Of a DNA stretch of 64,000 bases, positions 1 to 11,508 are shown one piece after another. The notes under the pieces were generated by a model. That model saw nothing but the letters and a program-made list of their open reading frames with translations. It did not search any database and was not told the DNA's origin. Both the position numbers and the translations under genes were made by a program. The stretch covers positions 38,275,917 to 38,339,916 of the forward strand of contig OY829544.1 of the NCBI GenBank assembly GCA_963691705.1, in the 5' to 3' direction. Each line of letters starts with the position of its first letter. The stretch's first letter is position 1. This stretch comes from Viola odorata (taxonomy: Eukaryota > Streptophyta > Magnoliopsida > Malpighiales > Violaceae).

Positions 1-587
1 GAAGATGCATGCCTACGTGGAAAATAGGAGGACCATTGATCTTGGTTGACTTTCAAAAGTCAACTAGATCAATGGTAGAGATGCAAAGCTTGATTTATTA
101 TTTAACTATGCAGTTCAAGGCAATGGTACGAGCAATTTTTCGAGAAAATGAATATAAACTCGAACTGAAAATGTTAAAACGTATAATAAAATAAAATAAT
201 TTAATTAGCACACAGTAAGCGATGAAAAGTTTGCTACATAGTTCAATAAAAAATATTCACTTGTAAGCAAATAAAAGTTCGAGCGTAATAAAAATTAAAC
301 GAAACGCAAAGAGATAGCGTGAGTTAGAAAATAATAAAAAAAGTAGCTAATGAGCGAAATTGTTCGACCCTTAGTTTCGAGAATTTGACTCGGGAACCGA
401 TACGGGTTCGAACGGAAAAAGTGATAAAAATGCGAAAAAGTATAAAATAAAATTTATAGAACATTAAGCGTAAAAATAAGCATCAAATTGACGCAAATAA
501 ACTGGCGTATGATTTTAGAAAATTGATGTTCGAAATGAGAAAATATTTGATGATGAAAAATTAAAAGTCAAAAATCGGGTAGCAACA
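1..587 (-). repeat. 3' LTR of the Tat/Ogre-like element (partial)
   Basis: Near-identical to 8841-9424, with scattered substitutions and a small indel. On the minus strand it begins TGTTGCTACCCG at 587 and runs out of the window at 1. About 1.6 kb of this LTR should lie to the left. Confidence 0.85.
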
Positions 588-604
588 GTTGCCCCCTCTT
601 TACT
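588..604 (-). other. Polypurine tract of the Tat/Ogre-like element
   Basis: On the minus strand this reads AGTAAAGAGGGGGCAAC and directly abuts the TGTTGC start of the 3' LTR. A purine-rich tract here is the plus-strand priming site expected of an LTR retrotransposon, and it fixes the element's orientation. Confidence 0.8.
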
Positions 605-769
605 GTCTTATTAAAAATCCGGTGTAACCGAGATTTTTGATGAGCAGTAAAGATGGTTGCTCCCGAACTAGCAATGGTTTGAAAAATGCAAAATGTAAAT
701 GCAGACTTATCTAGGAGTGAGAGATTGGAGAATTTTATCTTGGGCGAGGGTAGTACTCGTAGTTCCTAG

Positions 770-1475
770 GTTGGTGCTGAAAGTAAATTGCTGAAATACG
801 TAATTTGACGTCCGAACGGGGGTACCACAATTCTCAGACGTCGATGCAGAACATGTAACTTGAGATCCGAACGGGGACACCGTAATTCTCGGACTCTGTG
901 CAGGAAATGAAATTGACATCTGAACGGGGACACCGCAATTCTAGGACTCTGTGCAGGAAATGAAATTGACATCTGAACGGGGACATCGTAATTCTCAGAC
1001 ATCGATGCAGAAAATGTAACTTGAGATCCGAACCGGGACATCGCAATTCTCGGACTCTGTGCAGGAAATGAAATTGACATCTGAACGGGGACACCGCAAT
1101 TCTCAGACGTCGATGCAGAACATGTAACTTGAGATTCGAACAGGGACACCGCAATTCTCGGACTCTGTGCAGGAAATGAAATTGACATCTGAACGGGGAC
1201 ACCCCAATTCTCAGACGTCAATGCAGAAAATGTAACTTGAGATCCGAACAGGGACACCGCAATTCTCGGACTCTGTGTAGGAAATGAAATTGACATCTGA
1301 ACGGGGACACCGCAATTCTCAGACGTCGATGCAGAAAATGTAAACTTCAGCTCCGTCGAGGGTCGTACTCGTAGGTCATCGCTGATTGATGCAGAAAAAG
1401 TAAACTCAGCTACGTCGAGGGTCGTACTCGTATGTCGTCGCTGATTGATGCAGAACATTAAATGCAGAATGATAT
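770..1475. repeat. 108-bp tandem repeat in the element's 3' untranslated region
   Basis: The string ggactctgtg recurs at about 891, 943, 1052, 1160 and 1268: one half-unit step, then about 108 bp each time. Each 108-bp unit consists of two related halves of about 53-55 bp sharing a core like gaacggggacaccgcaattc. Copies differ by a few point changes. Because 108 is a multiple of three, long open frames cross the array on the minus strand, but they are repeat artefacts. Downstream of gag and before the 3' LTR is where Tat/Ogre elements are known to carry tandem repeats. Confidence 0.85.
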
Positions 1476-4265
1476 GCTTCATTCGAATATTTGATTGGAT
1501 GACGGGGGAGCGTGATCCGCCGTACGAAGTTGATTAGGGAGTGGTAACGTGCTCCATTCGGTTATCGTGGTGATGGGGGGAATGGACTGCCATACGAAAA
1601 TGATTATGGAGTGGTAACGTGCTCCATTCGGACGCCCGGATGGTGAGGAAGCTTGATCCCACTGGAGCATATCTGTATCCTGCAAATAGGGAGGAAACAA
1701 ACGTGAAGCAGTAATGGATGGCAAGAGAGAGTAATTGATAAATGGGAAACAATGAGGTCAAATCATGTATGTTGTATATGAAAGTATTCCCACACTACCC
1801 TAAGTTTTGCCCCCAACATTTTATAAAACAACTTCCCTATCAAGAGAGGGTTCAACAAATTTATGCATTTTTGGATAACATGTCATCCAGTTTCTACCAT
1901 ATAAGCATGCTTGATACAAGTCTAGAAAAGCATCTGTATCTTGCCCAGGAGATAACGACCTCAAGGAGAAGACTTTCCCACATCATGTAGACGTAAGCAA
2001 TCCTCACCGGATATTGGTGTTGCGCTTCCACTCAGAAATCAGGCTACGTGTTTACACTCATAAAAATGCAACAAACATAGCACAAAGTTAAATTTGCAAT
2101 GTCAATCCGAGTGAATAAACTTCAGATGAAGATGCACATGCATGGGCCTTCATATAATCCAGAGGACTTTGCAAGAGAAAGGAAATAAAGTGTGTAGACA
2201 AAAAGAAGAAGTCTATTTAGAAAGGAGAATGTTGTTTAGCAGAAGGAAATAGGGTTTTAATGAGTAGCGCACAACTGAGGTTGCTAGCCGGAAGTAAGGT
2301 GTACAAGTTCTTTAGCTTTTCTTGAGGATGCTCCTACTTTGAGATCACCATTTGTTGTTGACGAAGCGCATCAGTTTTTGAATCTTTGCAGGGAATGATC
2401 TCTTTTACTATTGAGACCATCATTTGTCGTTGACGAAGCGCCAATTTTTGAATTTTCATTGGAAATGATCTCCTTTTGTTTTGAGACCATTTCTTGTTGA
2501 CTTAGGACCATTTTTGTACTCTCTTTTTTTCTTTTCTTTTTTTTATTTTTTTTATTTTTTTGTTTTTTGCAAGCAAAGCAAGTACAATTTTTGTCTTGTC
2601 CGTCGTCATTTCAGTCTTTGGCAGAGGCCTTTAAGTCTTAATTTTTGGTCTTCTTCCGGTGTTGACCATTAGCAATCCTCGGAGATTTTGCAATTCCTCT
2701 TGCGCAAACCAATTTCGATATGCACCTTTTCTTCTGTTACCAACCTCAGTTGGGCACTACTCATTATTTAGGGAGTTTAAGTGGATGCAAGATATTTTAC
2801 AAGCGGCTTAGAAATGAATCAGATACAAAGCAAAGGCAAGTGTTTGAAGACAAAAGAATGGAAAGACCAAAGAAAGGTGGAAGCAAAGAGCAAAGTCCCC
2901 TGTCATCTTACAGCTATCCCATGTCTAATGGTGCATGTACCCTGGATATTATGCAAATCTAACTAGCACTTAGTTTGGCATTTGCACACATGAAAGAAGT
3001 ATGGTGTGAAGGCCCAAAATGCTCACAGGGATGTCTGTATGACTGCTTGCGTCTCAACATGTTGCAGATATAAGAGCTAGCAGGCGAGATCATGCACGTC
3101 ATATAATTTCAAATGGATGCACAAGTTATCCATGATGCAATGACATGTTGAACATGCTCAATTTAAGGAAGATTTGAAAATTTGAGGGTGGTGTGAATTT
3201 TATTCAAAGAATTTTATGCACAATTTATAACAAATATTAACAGTTTTAGCAATTTTACAGACAAAATATGATGGCATGATCACTCAAGAATTTTATGAAT
3301 GCTTAAAAGAGTTGCCCCCAATGCAGGAATGAATGCGGAATAGTTGTACAAAAATTTAAAGAGGCAGAGAGGAAAAGTGGACTTCTTTGGACGTGCGGAG
3401 CAAGCAGCAGCTAACAATCTGACAGGTTCATCAACGAGGAGTCAGCTTCATGATTCTGACCCAACATCGTTCGCACTCAAACTGGATAATAGTATTGCCT
3501 AGAAATAGTTGAATCGCTCCTTGGCTGCCCTTGGCGAGGAGACATCTTCTATGCTGGGGATAACCATTTGTTGACAAAGAAGTATGGCTTGATTAACATT
3601 TGGAGTGACAGATGAGAATCCTCAGTCAGCTGGAGATTCAGGTTGCTATTGGGGGAAGCTAACACGTTGTTTCTTTACAGGGGAGTCCCAATACTTCAGC
3701 TTTTGCAGCAAGGGATTGCGGATAAGGGCAATTACCCTTAAAGTTAGCATTTAGTGGCCCACCATTTATAGGGTTGATCTTCACTGTATACTGTACATGC
3801 GGGCAAATCTTGTTTGTGATAATCAAATTCAAAACATGAAAATTTTGATCATGGTTGAATCCTGAATTTGCAGTCGAGAACCAGATGGGCGTAAATGTCG
3901 TTATCGCACAGAAGGAGAATGCAGTATATTGATTGGAGTTCCTGCTGCAGTGATAATCGGAAGGCAAGGGTAGGATGAGCTCTTTGTGGTGAATTACCAC
4001 TCCTTATGCCTTGCCCCCTGGTAAAATGTGCTCAATCATTTTACCTGCTTGCCCTCTATTCTCATTGGTATCTAAGATAAAAAGGGAATTAAATAGTAAA
4101 CTCAGAGGAAAAGGTATTCCAAAATTTTGATTTACAAAATAGAAATACTAACAATACACGTGGATTGCCTCCCACAAAGCGCCCTGGTTTATAGTCATAG
4201 GCTCGACTATGTACAAAAGTATAGATTAGCAGCATGAGCCTGTTATGAGCTAGGAGAGCGTTTAT
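1476..4265. other. Long non-coding interior of the Tat/Ogre-like element, no pol
   Basis: This 2.8-kb stretch lies between the gag C-terminus and the repeat array, where pol would be in an autonomous element. I looked for protease (D-S/T-G), reverse transcriptase (YxDD) and integrase signatures in the minus-strand frames and saw none. Only short frames exist, such as 3659-4000, which I do not recognise. There is a T-rich tract near 2515-2565. The stretch looks like untranslated retroelement RNA rather than a decayed pol gene. Confidence 0.5.
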
Positions 4266-5291
4266 TCAAGAGCTGGTGGTCGTGTAGAGTCCTTCGGCTA
4301 ACCCATCTAAAGAGATCCATCCACTATTGAGCAAGTGATTAACCTTTCCTTTAAAGGCGAAACAATTTTCTATTGTGTGGCTCAGAGCTTCAGCATGGTA
4401 CTCGCATCTTGCATTAGGGTCGTACCATTTTGGGTAAGGAGGTTGTTGAGGTCGAAATAGAATTGGTGCAATTTGCCCTGCTGCCAAGAGATGCTTGTAA
4501 ATCTCTCCCAAAGAAATGGGAAGAGGTGGCAGTGGCTCCCGGTTCTTACGGCTATTTGGTGGGTTTTGTAGTTTAGATTGTGTGGGTTGTGGTGGAGGTG
4601 ATGGAAAAAGTTGCTCGCAACTTGGTCGGTAGGTGACGCAGCTGACATCTTCCTCTATAATAGACGATCTCTTAGCTGTTTTCTCTAGCATGGAAACAAC
4701 GATCCTTCCGAATTTAATCCCCTACTCCACTCTCTCTGCTACCTGGACTATGTCGGAGAAGTTGTTCGACGAGTTGGAGATGAGATAGTTGTAATAAGGA
4801 ACCTTGAAGGTGTTCACGAAAATGGATATGAGTTCCTTGTCGCTTAAAGGAGGAGAAATTTTGGTAGCGAGTTCTCTCCATCTTTGAGCGTAAACCTTCA
4901 CCGACTCGTCGACCTTCTTCTCCATGTTCTGCAGATCAGAACGGTCTGGTGCCACTTCCATGTTGAACTTGTACTGCTTGAAGAAGGTGTCAGACAAATC
5001 TCTCCAAGTCCTAATTCTATTCCTATCCAGACTCATGTACCAAGTCAATGCATGCTTGGCCAAACTCTCTCTGAACAAGTGGATTAGCAGCGGCTCATTA
5101 TGGATCACTTCGGCCATCTTATTGCAGTAAATCTTGAGATGAGTTTTTGGACACTCAATCCCAGTATACTTCTCGAACTCCAGGATTTTGAACTTCGGGG
5201 GTATGGTTATCCCTGGTACCATGCACATGTCTTCAGGTCCTGTAGGATCAAAAGGATCGGTCCCTTCAACAACCCTCACTCTCTCTTCTAA
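4266..5291 (-). pseudogene. gag central and C-terminal part, Tat/Ogre type
   Basis: Two adjoining minus-strand open segments (5279-4722 and 4691-4266) share a frame and are separated by a stop. The first is a capsid-like retrotransposon gag domain: KFKILEFEKYTG, then HLFRESLAKHALTWYMSL and WRDLSDTFFKQYKFN are typical landmarks. The second is proline-rich and ends with a C-x2-H...H-x4-C motif (CEYHAEALSHTIENC) followed by KGKVNHLLNSGWISL, the hallmark of Tat/Ogre gag C-termini. The protein would coat the element's RNA in a virus-like particle. One internal stop makes this copy probably defective, though the reading frame is otherwise well preserved, in keeping with the young age suggested by the LTRs. 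Confidence 0.8.
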
Positions 5292-5444
5292 CAGATTCAG
5301 CCTGTCAATACTTAACCCCTCTATTTTATTGGTGCAAAAACTAGTAGCTAACGGATACCCAAAGGAGACCTATGGCTGTATCTGATTGCCCCCATGAGGC
5401 TGAGTTCCCGAAGGTCCAGGAATTGTGAATTGGGCGGAATGGCC

Positions 5445-6056
5445 CTAAGGCAGGAGGAAATACTGAGATTCTGGGCGGATCCCATCCTTGCTAAGATCAG
5501 GCGTGGGCCCAGTCAGAGGAGGTTCAAGGGGTGTACCACCTTGTCCGGTGGCACCGACTTTAGAGGTCGAGACAACTGACGTGACGAACTGAAGGGGATC
5601 GGGATTACGAAAAAAGGGCTGCCATGAACCAGGAGAGGGTGGGGGCATGAAAATACCAGCGACTGTAGACGAAGCAGGTGACCCCCTCATTTGAGCAGAA
5701 CTGGGGTAAAAACCGGGTGGAAAATCAATCGTTGCCTCTTCCCGTTCTTTTTCAGCTTGTTCAGCCCTTGCCTTAGCAACTCGAATTTGTTCTTCCAATT
5801 CAGTTATATTTGCTTTCAATATCTCCTCTGTTCTAATATGTTCTTCCATCTTTCGTGTTTGCCGTCTTGTGCGGGGATTTTGCGAGGGATAGTTTGCTTT
5901 TTGGGAGCAATGTTTTCCTAAAAAATAAACATGTGAAATAATTATAAGTTTAAGCAGTGATTGCAAAATGTCATCCCGAGGTCTCCACGCTGCGAGAGAA
6001 AGAGGGATAAGTACAATAACAACAATAATATAGGCATCATAAAAAATCACAAACAT
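5445..6056 (-). CDS. gag N-terminal segment, coiled-coil and proline-rich
   Basis: Minus-strand frame of about 203 codons upstream of the capsid-like domain. From about residue 67 it has a charged heptad-like helix (RKMEEHIRTEEILKANITEL and on through AEQAEKEREEA), then a proline/serine-rich stretch with PPGFYPSS and PPPSPGSW. This layout, a short coiled coil followed by a disordered proline-rich region, matches the start of Tat/Ogre gag proteins. The first 50 or so residues are hydrophobic and likely not translated, so the real start may be the methionine at the coiled coil. The frame stops at 5445, about 150 bp before the next gag segment, so the two pieces are separated by a break or an unrecognised splice. 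Confidence 0.55.
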   Translation of the reverse strand: MFVIFYDAYIIVVIVLIPLSLAAWRPRDDILQSLLKLIIISHVYFLGKHCSQKANYPSQNPRTRRQTRKMEEHIRTEEILKANITELEEQIRVAKARAEQAEKEREEATIDFPPGFYPSSAQMRGSPASSTVAGIFMPPPSPGSWQPFFRNPDPLQFVTSVVSTSKVGATGQGGTPLEPPLTGPTPDLSKDGIRPESQYFLLP

Positions 6057-6114
6057 GGGGAATTACGAAAATGATTGAGGCAGAATTATAAACATGGAAA
6101 AATAACGAAAGAAT

Positions 6115-6720
6115 TTGCATGTGAAAAATTGCGAATATTTTTTTTGCATACATGGAAAAAATTGTAGAAGAATTTACGCACATGGAAAATTTTGGAAAAG
6201 TTTATCGATGTGAAAAATTGCGGGAAAGGTTGTACCCGTGGAGTAATTTACAGAGAAATTGCACACGTGGGAAAAATTGCAAAAAATTGTATACGTGGAA
6301 AAATTTGACACGAAAAAAATTGTGGGGAAATTGGACACGTGGAAAAATTTGACGTGAAAAATTGAGGGAAATTGTACACATGGAAAATGGAAAAATTTAT
6401 AGACCTTGAGAAAATGTGGAAAATTTTGTAAACATGGAGACATTGCAAAAACTTGCAAATATGGAGAAATTGCGAAAAGATTGCAAATGTGACAAATTTA
6501 CGGAAAAATTCGCCAATAACGTGGAAAGCTTGCGGAAAAAGATTTCCAATGTGGAAAATTTTACAAAAAAAATTATAAATGTGGAAAAATTTCGAAATCA
6601 GTTTGTAAGATGTGAAAAATTAGAGAAACTATTTGTAAAACGTGGAAAAAATTGAGAAATTATTTGTGAAAATTTTGAGAAATTAGTGAAAAAAGTGAAA
6701 CAAATCGCAATATACGCATT
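6115..6720. repeat. Degenerate ~28-30 bp minisatellite in the retroelement leader
   Basis: The motif a(c/t)(a/g)tggaaaaattgcg followed by gaaaaattg(c/t)a recurs about every 28-30 bp for some 600 bp, roughly 16 or more units (for example 6150, 6180, 6236, 6265, 6292, 6337, 6376, 6433, 6461). Units have drifted strongly in length and sequence. The block lies between the primer-binding site and gag, that is, in the element's 5' leader. The open frames crossing it are repetitive and not credible genes. Confidence 0.65.
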
Positions 6721-7210
6721 TCAATATGATGCATGTGCTGGGGTGACATCTACTACTTCTAACTGGCTGGAAGGCTCCCGGACGATACCATAAAAGTAGC
6801 CCTTCAGTAAATGTATACGTGATTGCCTGCCGAACCATCAAAAGTTCTAGGCGCTCACCCATTTAGGGGTTCGAGTCCGAGTTTGGGGTTCATGAAAAAT
6901 ACCCAGGACACGTGTCCTAGGGCCTCACTACTAACCTCCTAATCTTATTTGGAAAAGGACCGATGGTAGGGCATTATGCGTCAAATGCGTATGATTGACA
7001 GTTTACCAAAGCGATTAACAAATAAATCATGTGAACAATTTATTCACAAATAAATAATAATGTATAAAGAATCATGTGATACTATAATAATTTATCATAT
7101 CAATCAAATACATGAGGAACAAATAATCATGTACATAAATCATATGAACCAAATTCAACAATTTATTGGAAAAGAAAACACCTAAAAAAATTCCGGCTTC
7201 GACCCTAGGG

Positions 7211-7228
7211 TCCCTAGTGAAGTCGCCA
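7211..7228 (-). other. Primer-binding site of the Tat/Ogre-like element
   Basis: On the minus strand, just inside the LTR end (GGGTGTGACA), the sequence reads TGGCGACTTCACTAGGGA. A TGGCGACTcCacTgGGGA-type site complementary to a tRNA 3' end ending in GTCGCCA (arginine-type) is known from Ogre-like elements. The two-base offset from the LTR is normal. Confidence 0.7.
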
Positions 7229-7231
7229 AAC

Positions 7232-9424
7232 TGTCACACCCCTTTTTTTGTTTGGGAAGACGAAAGATGGCGTCACAAATTAGGTTAATGAAGTCACCAC
7301 CTAATTTTATCTCTAGGTTTAGGGAACCTAATGTCATGGCATAAAAAATAAAAGCTAAGGCAAAATGGGTCTGAACCCGAGAACAACGGTTCGGGGTCGT
7401 ATTATGGACTCGGGAAGGTGTTAGGCACCCAAGTCACATCCTAAAAAGGTTAACGGATAAAAAGAGGTGTTTAAATCATGCTTGAAAAATAAAAGTCCTA
7501 ATTATGTGATCATGCCCAATGAATTAAATTTTAACAATTCTAAATAGTCATGCATTTGAGCGTGTGCGCGAGAAAAAACGTGAAATAAATAAAAGAGTGA
7601 GAAATGTTTACTTATGAAGGGTATGAGCGGTTCTACCCTTTTTGATCGGGAGTATTTTGGCGCGAAGAGAGGGTAAAGTTCAAATGCTTGATGATCGTTG
7701 AACGAAAATGATTGGTTTGGACAATCAATATAATTATCTAAGCATGCATAACGGGTGAAAATAAACAAGCACGCGAAAAATAAATAGGACAAGCATGCAA
7801 GCGTACGAAAAATAAATAAACGGTATAGGTGCGAAAATAAATAAACAGTACAAATGCGGAAATAAATAAATAGTACAAACATACGAGTAAAATTAATAAA
7901 ATAAGACATGACGGGCCGAAAAGTTGGGCCCACCAGCAGGCCAGTCCAGCTGGGCTGGCCCTTTTCCTTCTCTTTCCGCGCTGGGCTGGGCAGATAGCCC
8001 AGCATCTCTCTCGCTTGGGCCGGGTGCACAACGCCGGCCTATTATTCCCCTCTCCACGCTGGGTGCTTAACCCAGCGTCTCACACGCTTGGCGCCTAGCA
8101 CCAAGCTTCCCTTCTCCAGGCCCAGCGTTCAGCGCTGGCCCAAAAATCCAAATGCCAAAGTTTTTTTTAATAAAAAAAACAGCCCGCTCCTGTTCACCTT
8201 CTTCGACCTTGGCTCGTCGGCGCCACCGACGGGGACCAAGGTCCGGCCAAGCGACGAGCAAAACTGGAAATTTTACCACCAAAACAACACCCACGGCAGC
8301 AACAATCCATTCATAAAAACACAGCAAAGTAAGGAAGGGAAAACAGTGATATATTAACCAAAACTCCATTAAATTAATTAAACCAAAAAAGCGCAAAAAC
8401 GTATAAAAAAACTTTGAAGACAAGCTTTCACCCTTTTTGTTGAGGAAGCTGCTACTGTGAGTCGGAGAGTACTTAAGCACGACCGTTGATTGTCGTGGCG
8501 CTCAGCGATATAGGGAGTTGGTCGGATTGCAATAGAGAGAGTAAGCGAGGGTGGTAAACTCGTGGAGAATTTTTTTTGTGAGTATTTTTTGTTGTGTGTA
8601 CAAGCTGGTGTGGGTTCGTGTGTGTGCTCTTTTTTTTTTCTTTTTTTCTTTTTTTTCTCCCCCGTCCGTTTGGGCTTCGACTGCTACTTATAGGAGTTTG
8701 AGGCGATGGAATGACGTTGGCATTGATGACGAGGCGAGGGTGAGCAGTGGCGTGGCTCGAGGAAGAATGTGAGGCTCGAGGAGGAGAAGAGTAAGGCAGT
8801 TGTAGCTTGCTTTCCTGGGTTCATGCATGAACCAAATAAAGAAGATGCATGCCTACGTGGAAAATAGGAGGACCATTGATATAGTTGACTTTTGAAAGTC
8901 AACTAGATCAATGGGAGATGCAAAGCTTGATTTATTATTTAACTATTCAGTTCAAGGCAATGGTACGAGCAATTTTGTGAGAAAATGAATATAAACGCGA
9001 ACTGAAAATGTTAAAACGTATAATAAAATAAAATAATTTAATTAGCACATAGTAAGCGATGAAAAGTTTGCTACATAGTTCGATAAAAAATATTCACTTG
9101 TAAGCAAATAAAAGTTTGAGCGTAATAAAAATTAAACGAAACGCAAAAAGATAGCGCGAGTTAGAAAATAATAAAAAAAGTAGCTAATGAGCGAAATTGT
9201 TAGACCCTTAGTTTCGAGAATTTGACTCGGGAACCGATACGGGTTCGAACGGAAAAAGTGATAAAAATGCGAAAAAGTATAAAATAAAATTTAAAGGACA
9301 TTAAGCGTAAAAATAAGCATCAAATTGACGCAAATAAACTGGCGTATGATTTTAGAAAATTGATGTTCGAAATGAGAAAATATTTGATGATGAAAAATTA
9401 AAAGTCAAAAATCGGGTAGCAACA
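7232..9424 (-). repeat. 5' LTR of the Tat/Ogre-like element (complete)
   Basis: About 2.19 kb, reading TGTTGCTACCCG...GGGTGTGACA on the minus strand. Its right 584 bp are duplicated at 1-587. A minus-strand TATA-like CCTATAAG near 8685-8692 is a candidate promoter core. Around 7740-7890 there are short repeats of the aaataaataa(a)cagtacaa type. The minor frames on either strand (for example 7502-8031 and 8067-8480) overlap one another and look non-coding. Confidence 0.8.
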
Positions 9425-11360
9425 CAACTGGATGACAACTTGGGTTGGTTTGATTGGACCTAGGCCTACGCTGTTATATATCGTGAAGGGCATTACGTTG
9501 ATACCTGCACCAAGATCACACATAGCTTTGCCATCATCAGTGTTTCCAATTTTACAAGAGATGGTAAACATCCCTTGATCCTTACGCTTTGGTGAAAGTT
9601 TCCTTTGAATGACAGCTGAAACGTTAACACCCACACTAATTTTATTCACTCCTGCCAATTTACATTTGTTAGTGCACAAAGATTTTAACAATTTAGCATA
9701 TCGGAGGATATTTTTAATGGCTTGTGAAGAGGAATGTTGACCTGCACTTTGTTAAATAATTCAAAATTTTCTTTATCCTCTTTGTCCTTTTTTGTTTTGG
9801 CTAACCTTTGTGGGAATGGTGGCTCAAGTACCTTGGTGATGAATTCTTCCGAAAATTTAGAGTTCTTATCTACCTGATGTGGGGAACCGTGTCGTCTAGC
9901 AATGTGGACACGTTTTTCTTTCTCCACTTCTGCCTTTGCCTTTTCTGGTTTAGGTACGAGTTCGGGTAGTTCAACGACTTGGGCAGGCAGCTCGCGGATG
10001 GTATTTCAGTACCGCTTCGAAGCGTCATGGCACATGCTCCATGCTTCGGATTAGCGTCTGGCTGGGAAAGCAGTCGTCCTCTATTCCTATACTCCTTTAA
10101 TTCTGCAGCCATATAACTCATTTGTTTTTGTAATTCAAGGACAACATTGGTAAGATTTGTTACCTCAGTGGTTGTTGCTGCAGGAGGTGATGATTCTTAT
10201 GGAGCTTGTTGTTGGTATTGCTGGTTACTGGGGTAGCTAGGCCGAGGTACGAAATTTTGTAAATTAAAAGGTGGCTGCTGCTGGTTCTGGAACGGGTGTG
10301 GCGGCTGCAGATGACTAGGGCTAGACGCTTGAACGTTATTGCCATAGCTAAGGTTCAGATGATGCCACCCTTTGTTGTAATTCTGGGTATATGGCTCAAA
10401 TTTCTTTGGGGCTCCATTGTAGTTTCCTACTGTATTAACCTGTATTTCATCCGGAATATAGGGGCAAGCATCGGTAGGGTGGTCATTGAAATTGCAAATT
10501 TCGCACGCTTTGACCTACACAGGCTGACCGGTGGAAAGATTCTGAATCATCCCTGTGAGGTTGGTCAACTGGCTCTTGAATCCAGTCAACTGGCCTTCTA
10601 TGGCGGCCTGGCGTACGTCTTGGATGTTGCTTGGTTCTAAAGTGACAGCATTCCTGGCCATGAGTTCCAGGATTTTCTTTGCTGCGGCAGGGGTGAGGGC
10701 AACCAAGGAACCGTTGCAAGCGGCATCAATTATAGCTCTGTCTCGCCCTAGTAGTCCCTCGTAGAAATATTGTAACAATGTGTGGTCTGCGAAATTATGA
10801 GAGGGACAGAGGGGTTGCATTTTCTTGAACCGTTCATAGTACTGTCCCACATTTTCATTTTCTTTTTACACTATGGCTACCAATTGCTTTCTGGTCACAC
10901 TAGCCATAGAGTTGGGGTAGTACTTATCAATAAAGGCTTTGAACATATTGACATAGCTGGTGATGGAACGAGGTGGTAAGTCATAAAACTAACTACGGGC
11001 TTCATCTTCCAGGGACCACATAAATGCTTTCAGCTTAGCATAGTCAATGTCAACATTGGCCGGCTTTATGGCCTTGTAGATGGAATGCAGCTGCTGGAGA
11101 TGTCGGATTGCGCTTTCCTTGGGAAAACTGTGGAACTTGGGCAAGTGGTGCATGACAGCGGACTTGATCATTCAGTCGTTGGCCACTTCAGGCCATACGA
11201 TGCAACTAGAGTTTTTCTCAGTGGTGGCATTTAGGTCCTTTATGGAGGGATTGTTCACAACTTCTGGTCCGTCGGCCATGTTGAGGTTTTCAACGTCTTG
11301 GGCAAGACGTTTAGGATTTTCTATTTCATTGGGGGGGGGGGGTTGGATGGAATTGTTGAT
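9425..11360 (-). pseudogene. Athila-like gag-protease, decayed
   Basis: Recognisable pieces in minus-strand order: gag matrix/capsid start (11171-10989, HHLPKFHSFPKESAIRHLQQ and LKAFMWSLEDEA); capsid middle (10850-10515, YYERFKKMQPLCPSH and LLQYFYEGLLGRDRAIIDA); a zinc knuckle (CEICNFNDHPTDACPY); a coiled region with ELKEYRNRGRL; MTLRSGTE; then PPFPQRLAKTKKD and NKVQVNIPLHKPLK; then the aspartic protease with CDLGAGINVMPFTIY. The catalytic D-x-G is present as DLGA. The pieces lie in different frames with stops between them, so no full polyprotein can be made. The protease is cut at IQL by the LTR of the Tat/Ogre-like element. Confidence 0.75.
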
Positions 11361-11485
11361 TTATGCGGACAGTCTGGCTAACCTTTTAGCTATTCTTTCT
11401 GTCCTTCGGATTTCAGGATCAAGTGGTAAAGGATTCGGATTGGATGGCCTAGTCATACACAACAAAGAAAGGATCAGTACCGAAG

Positions 11486-11503
11486 TCCCCGATAACGACG
11501 CCA
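11486..11503 (-). other. Primer-binding site of the Athila-like element
   Basis: The minus strand reads TGGCGTCGTTATCGGGGA, five bases inside the LTR end. It differs by two transitions from TGGCGCCGTTGCCGGGGA, the site typical of Athila and related gypsy elements. Both differences are the changes expected from cytosine deamination. Confidence 0.75.
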
Positions 11504-11508
11504 AAATT

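Larger units (their letters stand above)
1..9424 (-). mobile_element. Tat/Ogre-like Ty3/gypsy LTR retrotransposon, gag only, left end outside window
   Basis: Sequence 1-587 reappears at 8841-9424. The left copy is bordered by a purine tract (minus strand) and the right copy leads into a primer-binding site, so these are the LTRs of one minus-strand element. The right LTR is complete (7232-9424, about 2.2 kb, TG...CA ends). The left LTR is cut by the window edge. The interior (588-7231) has a gag of the Tat/Ogre type and two tandem-repeat blocks, but no protease, reverse transcriptase, RNase H or integrase that I can see, so the element would need enzymes from a relative. The two LTR copies differ at roughly 3% of compared sites, which suggests a fairly recent insertion. 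It sits inside an Athila-like protease gene; the right-hand TSD candidate is caact at 9425-9429. Confidence 0.85.

Noticed and set aside
707..1482. Long minus-strand frames (up to 238 codons) with LRCP/FHFLHR repeats
   Set aside because: They cross the 108-bp tandem array; the repeat length is a multiple of three, so several frames stay open by chance. No domain.
6152..6655. Frames on both strands in the A-rich minisatellite
   Set aside because: Low-complexity, repeat-driven, open in several frames at once.
7502..8480. Overlapping frames of 90-175 codons on both strands
   Set aside because: They lie wholly in the LTR of the Tat/Ogre-like element, overlap each other and lack any recognisable motif.
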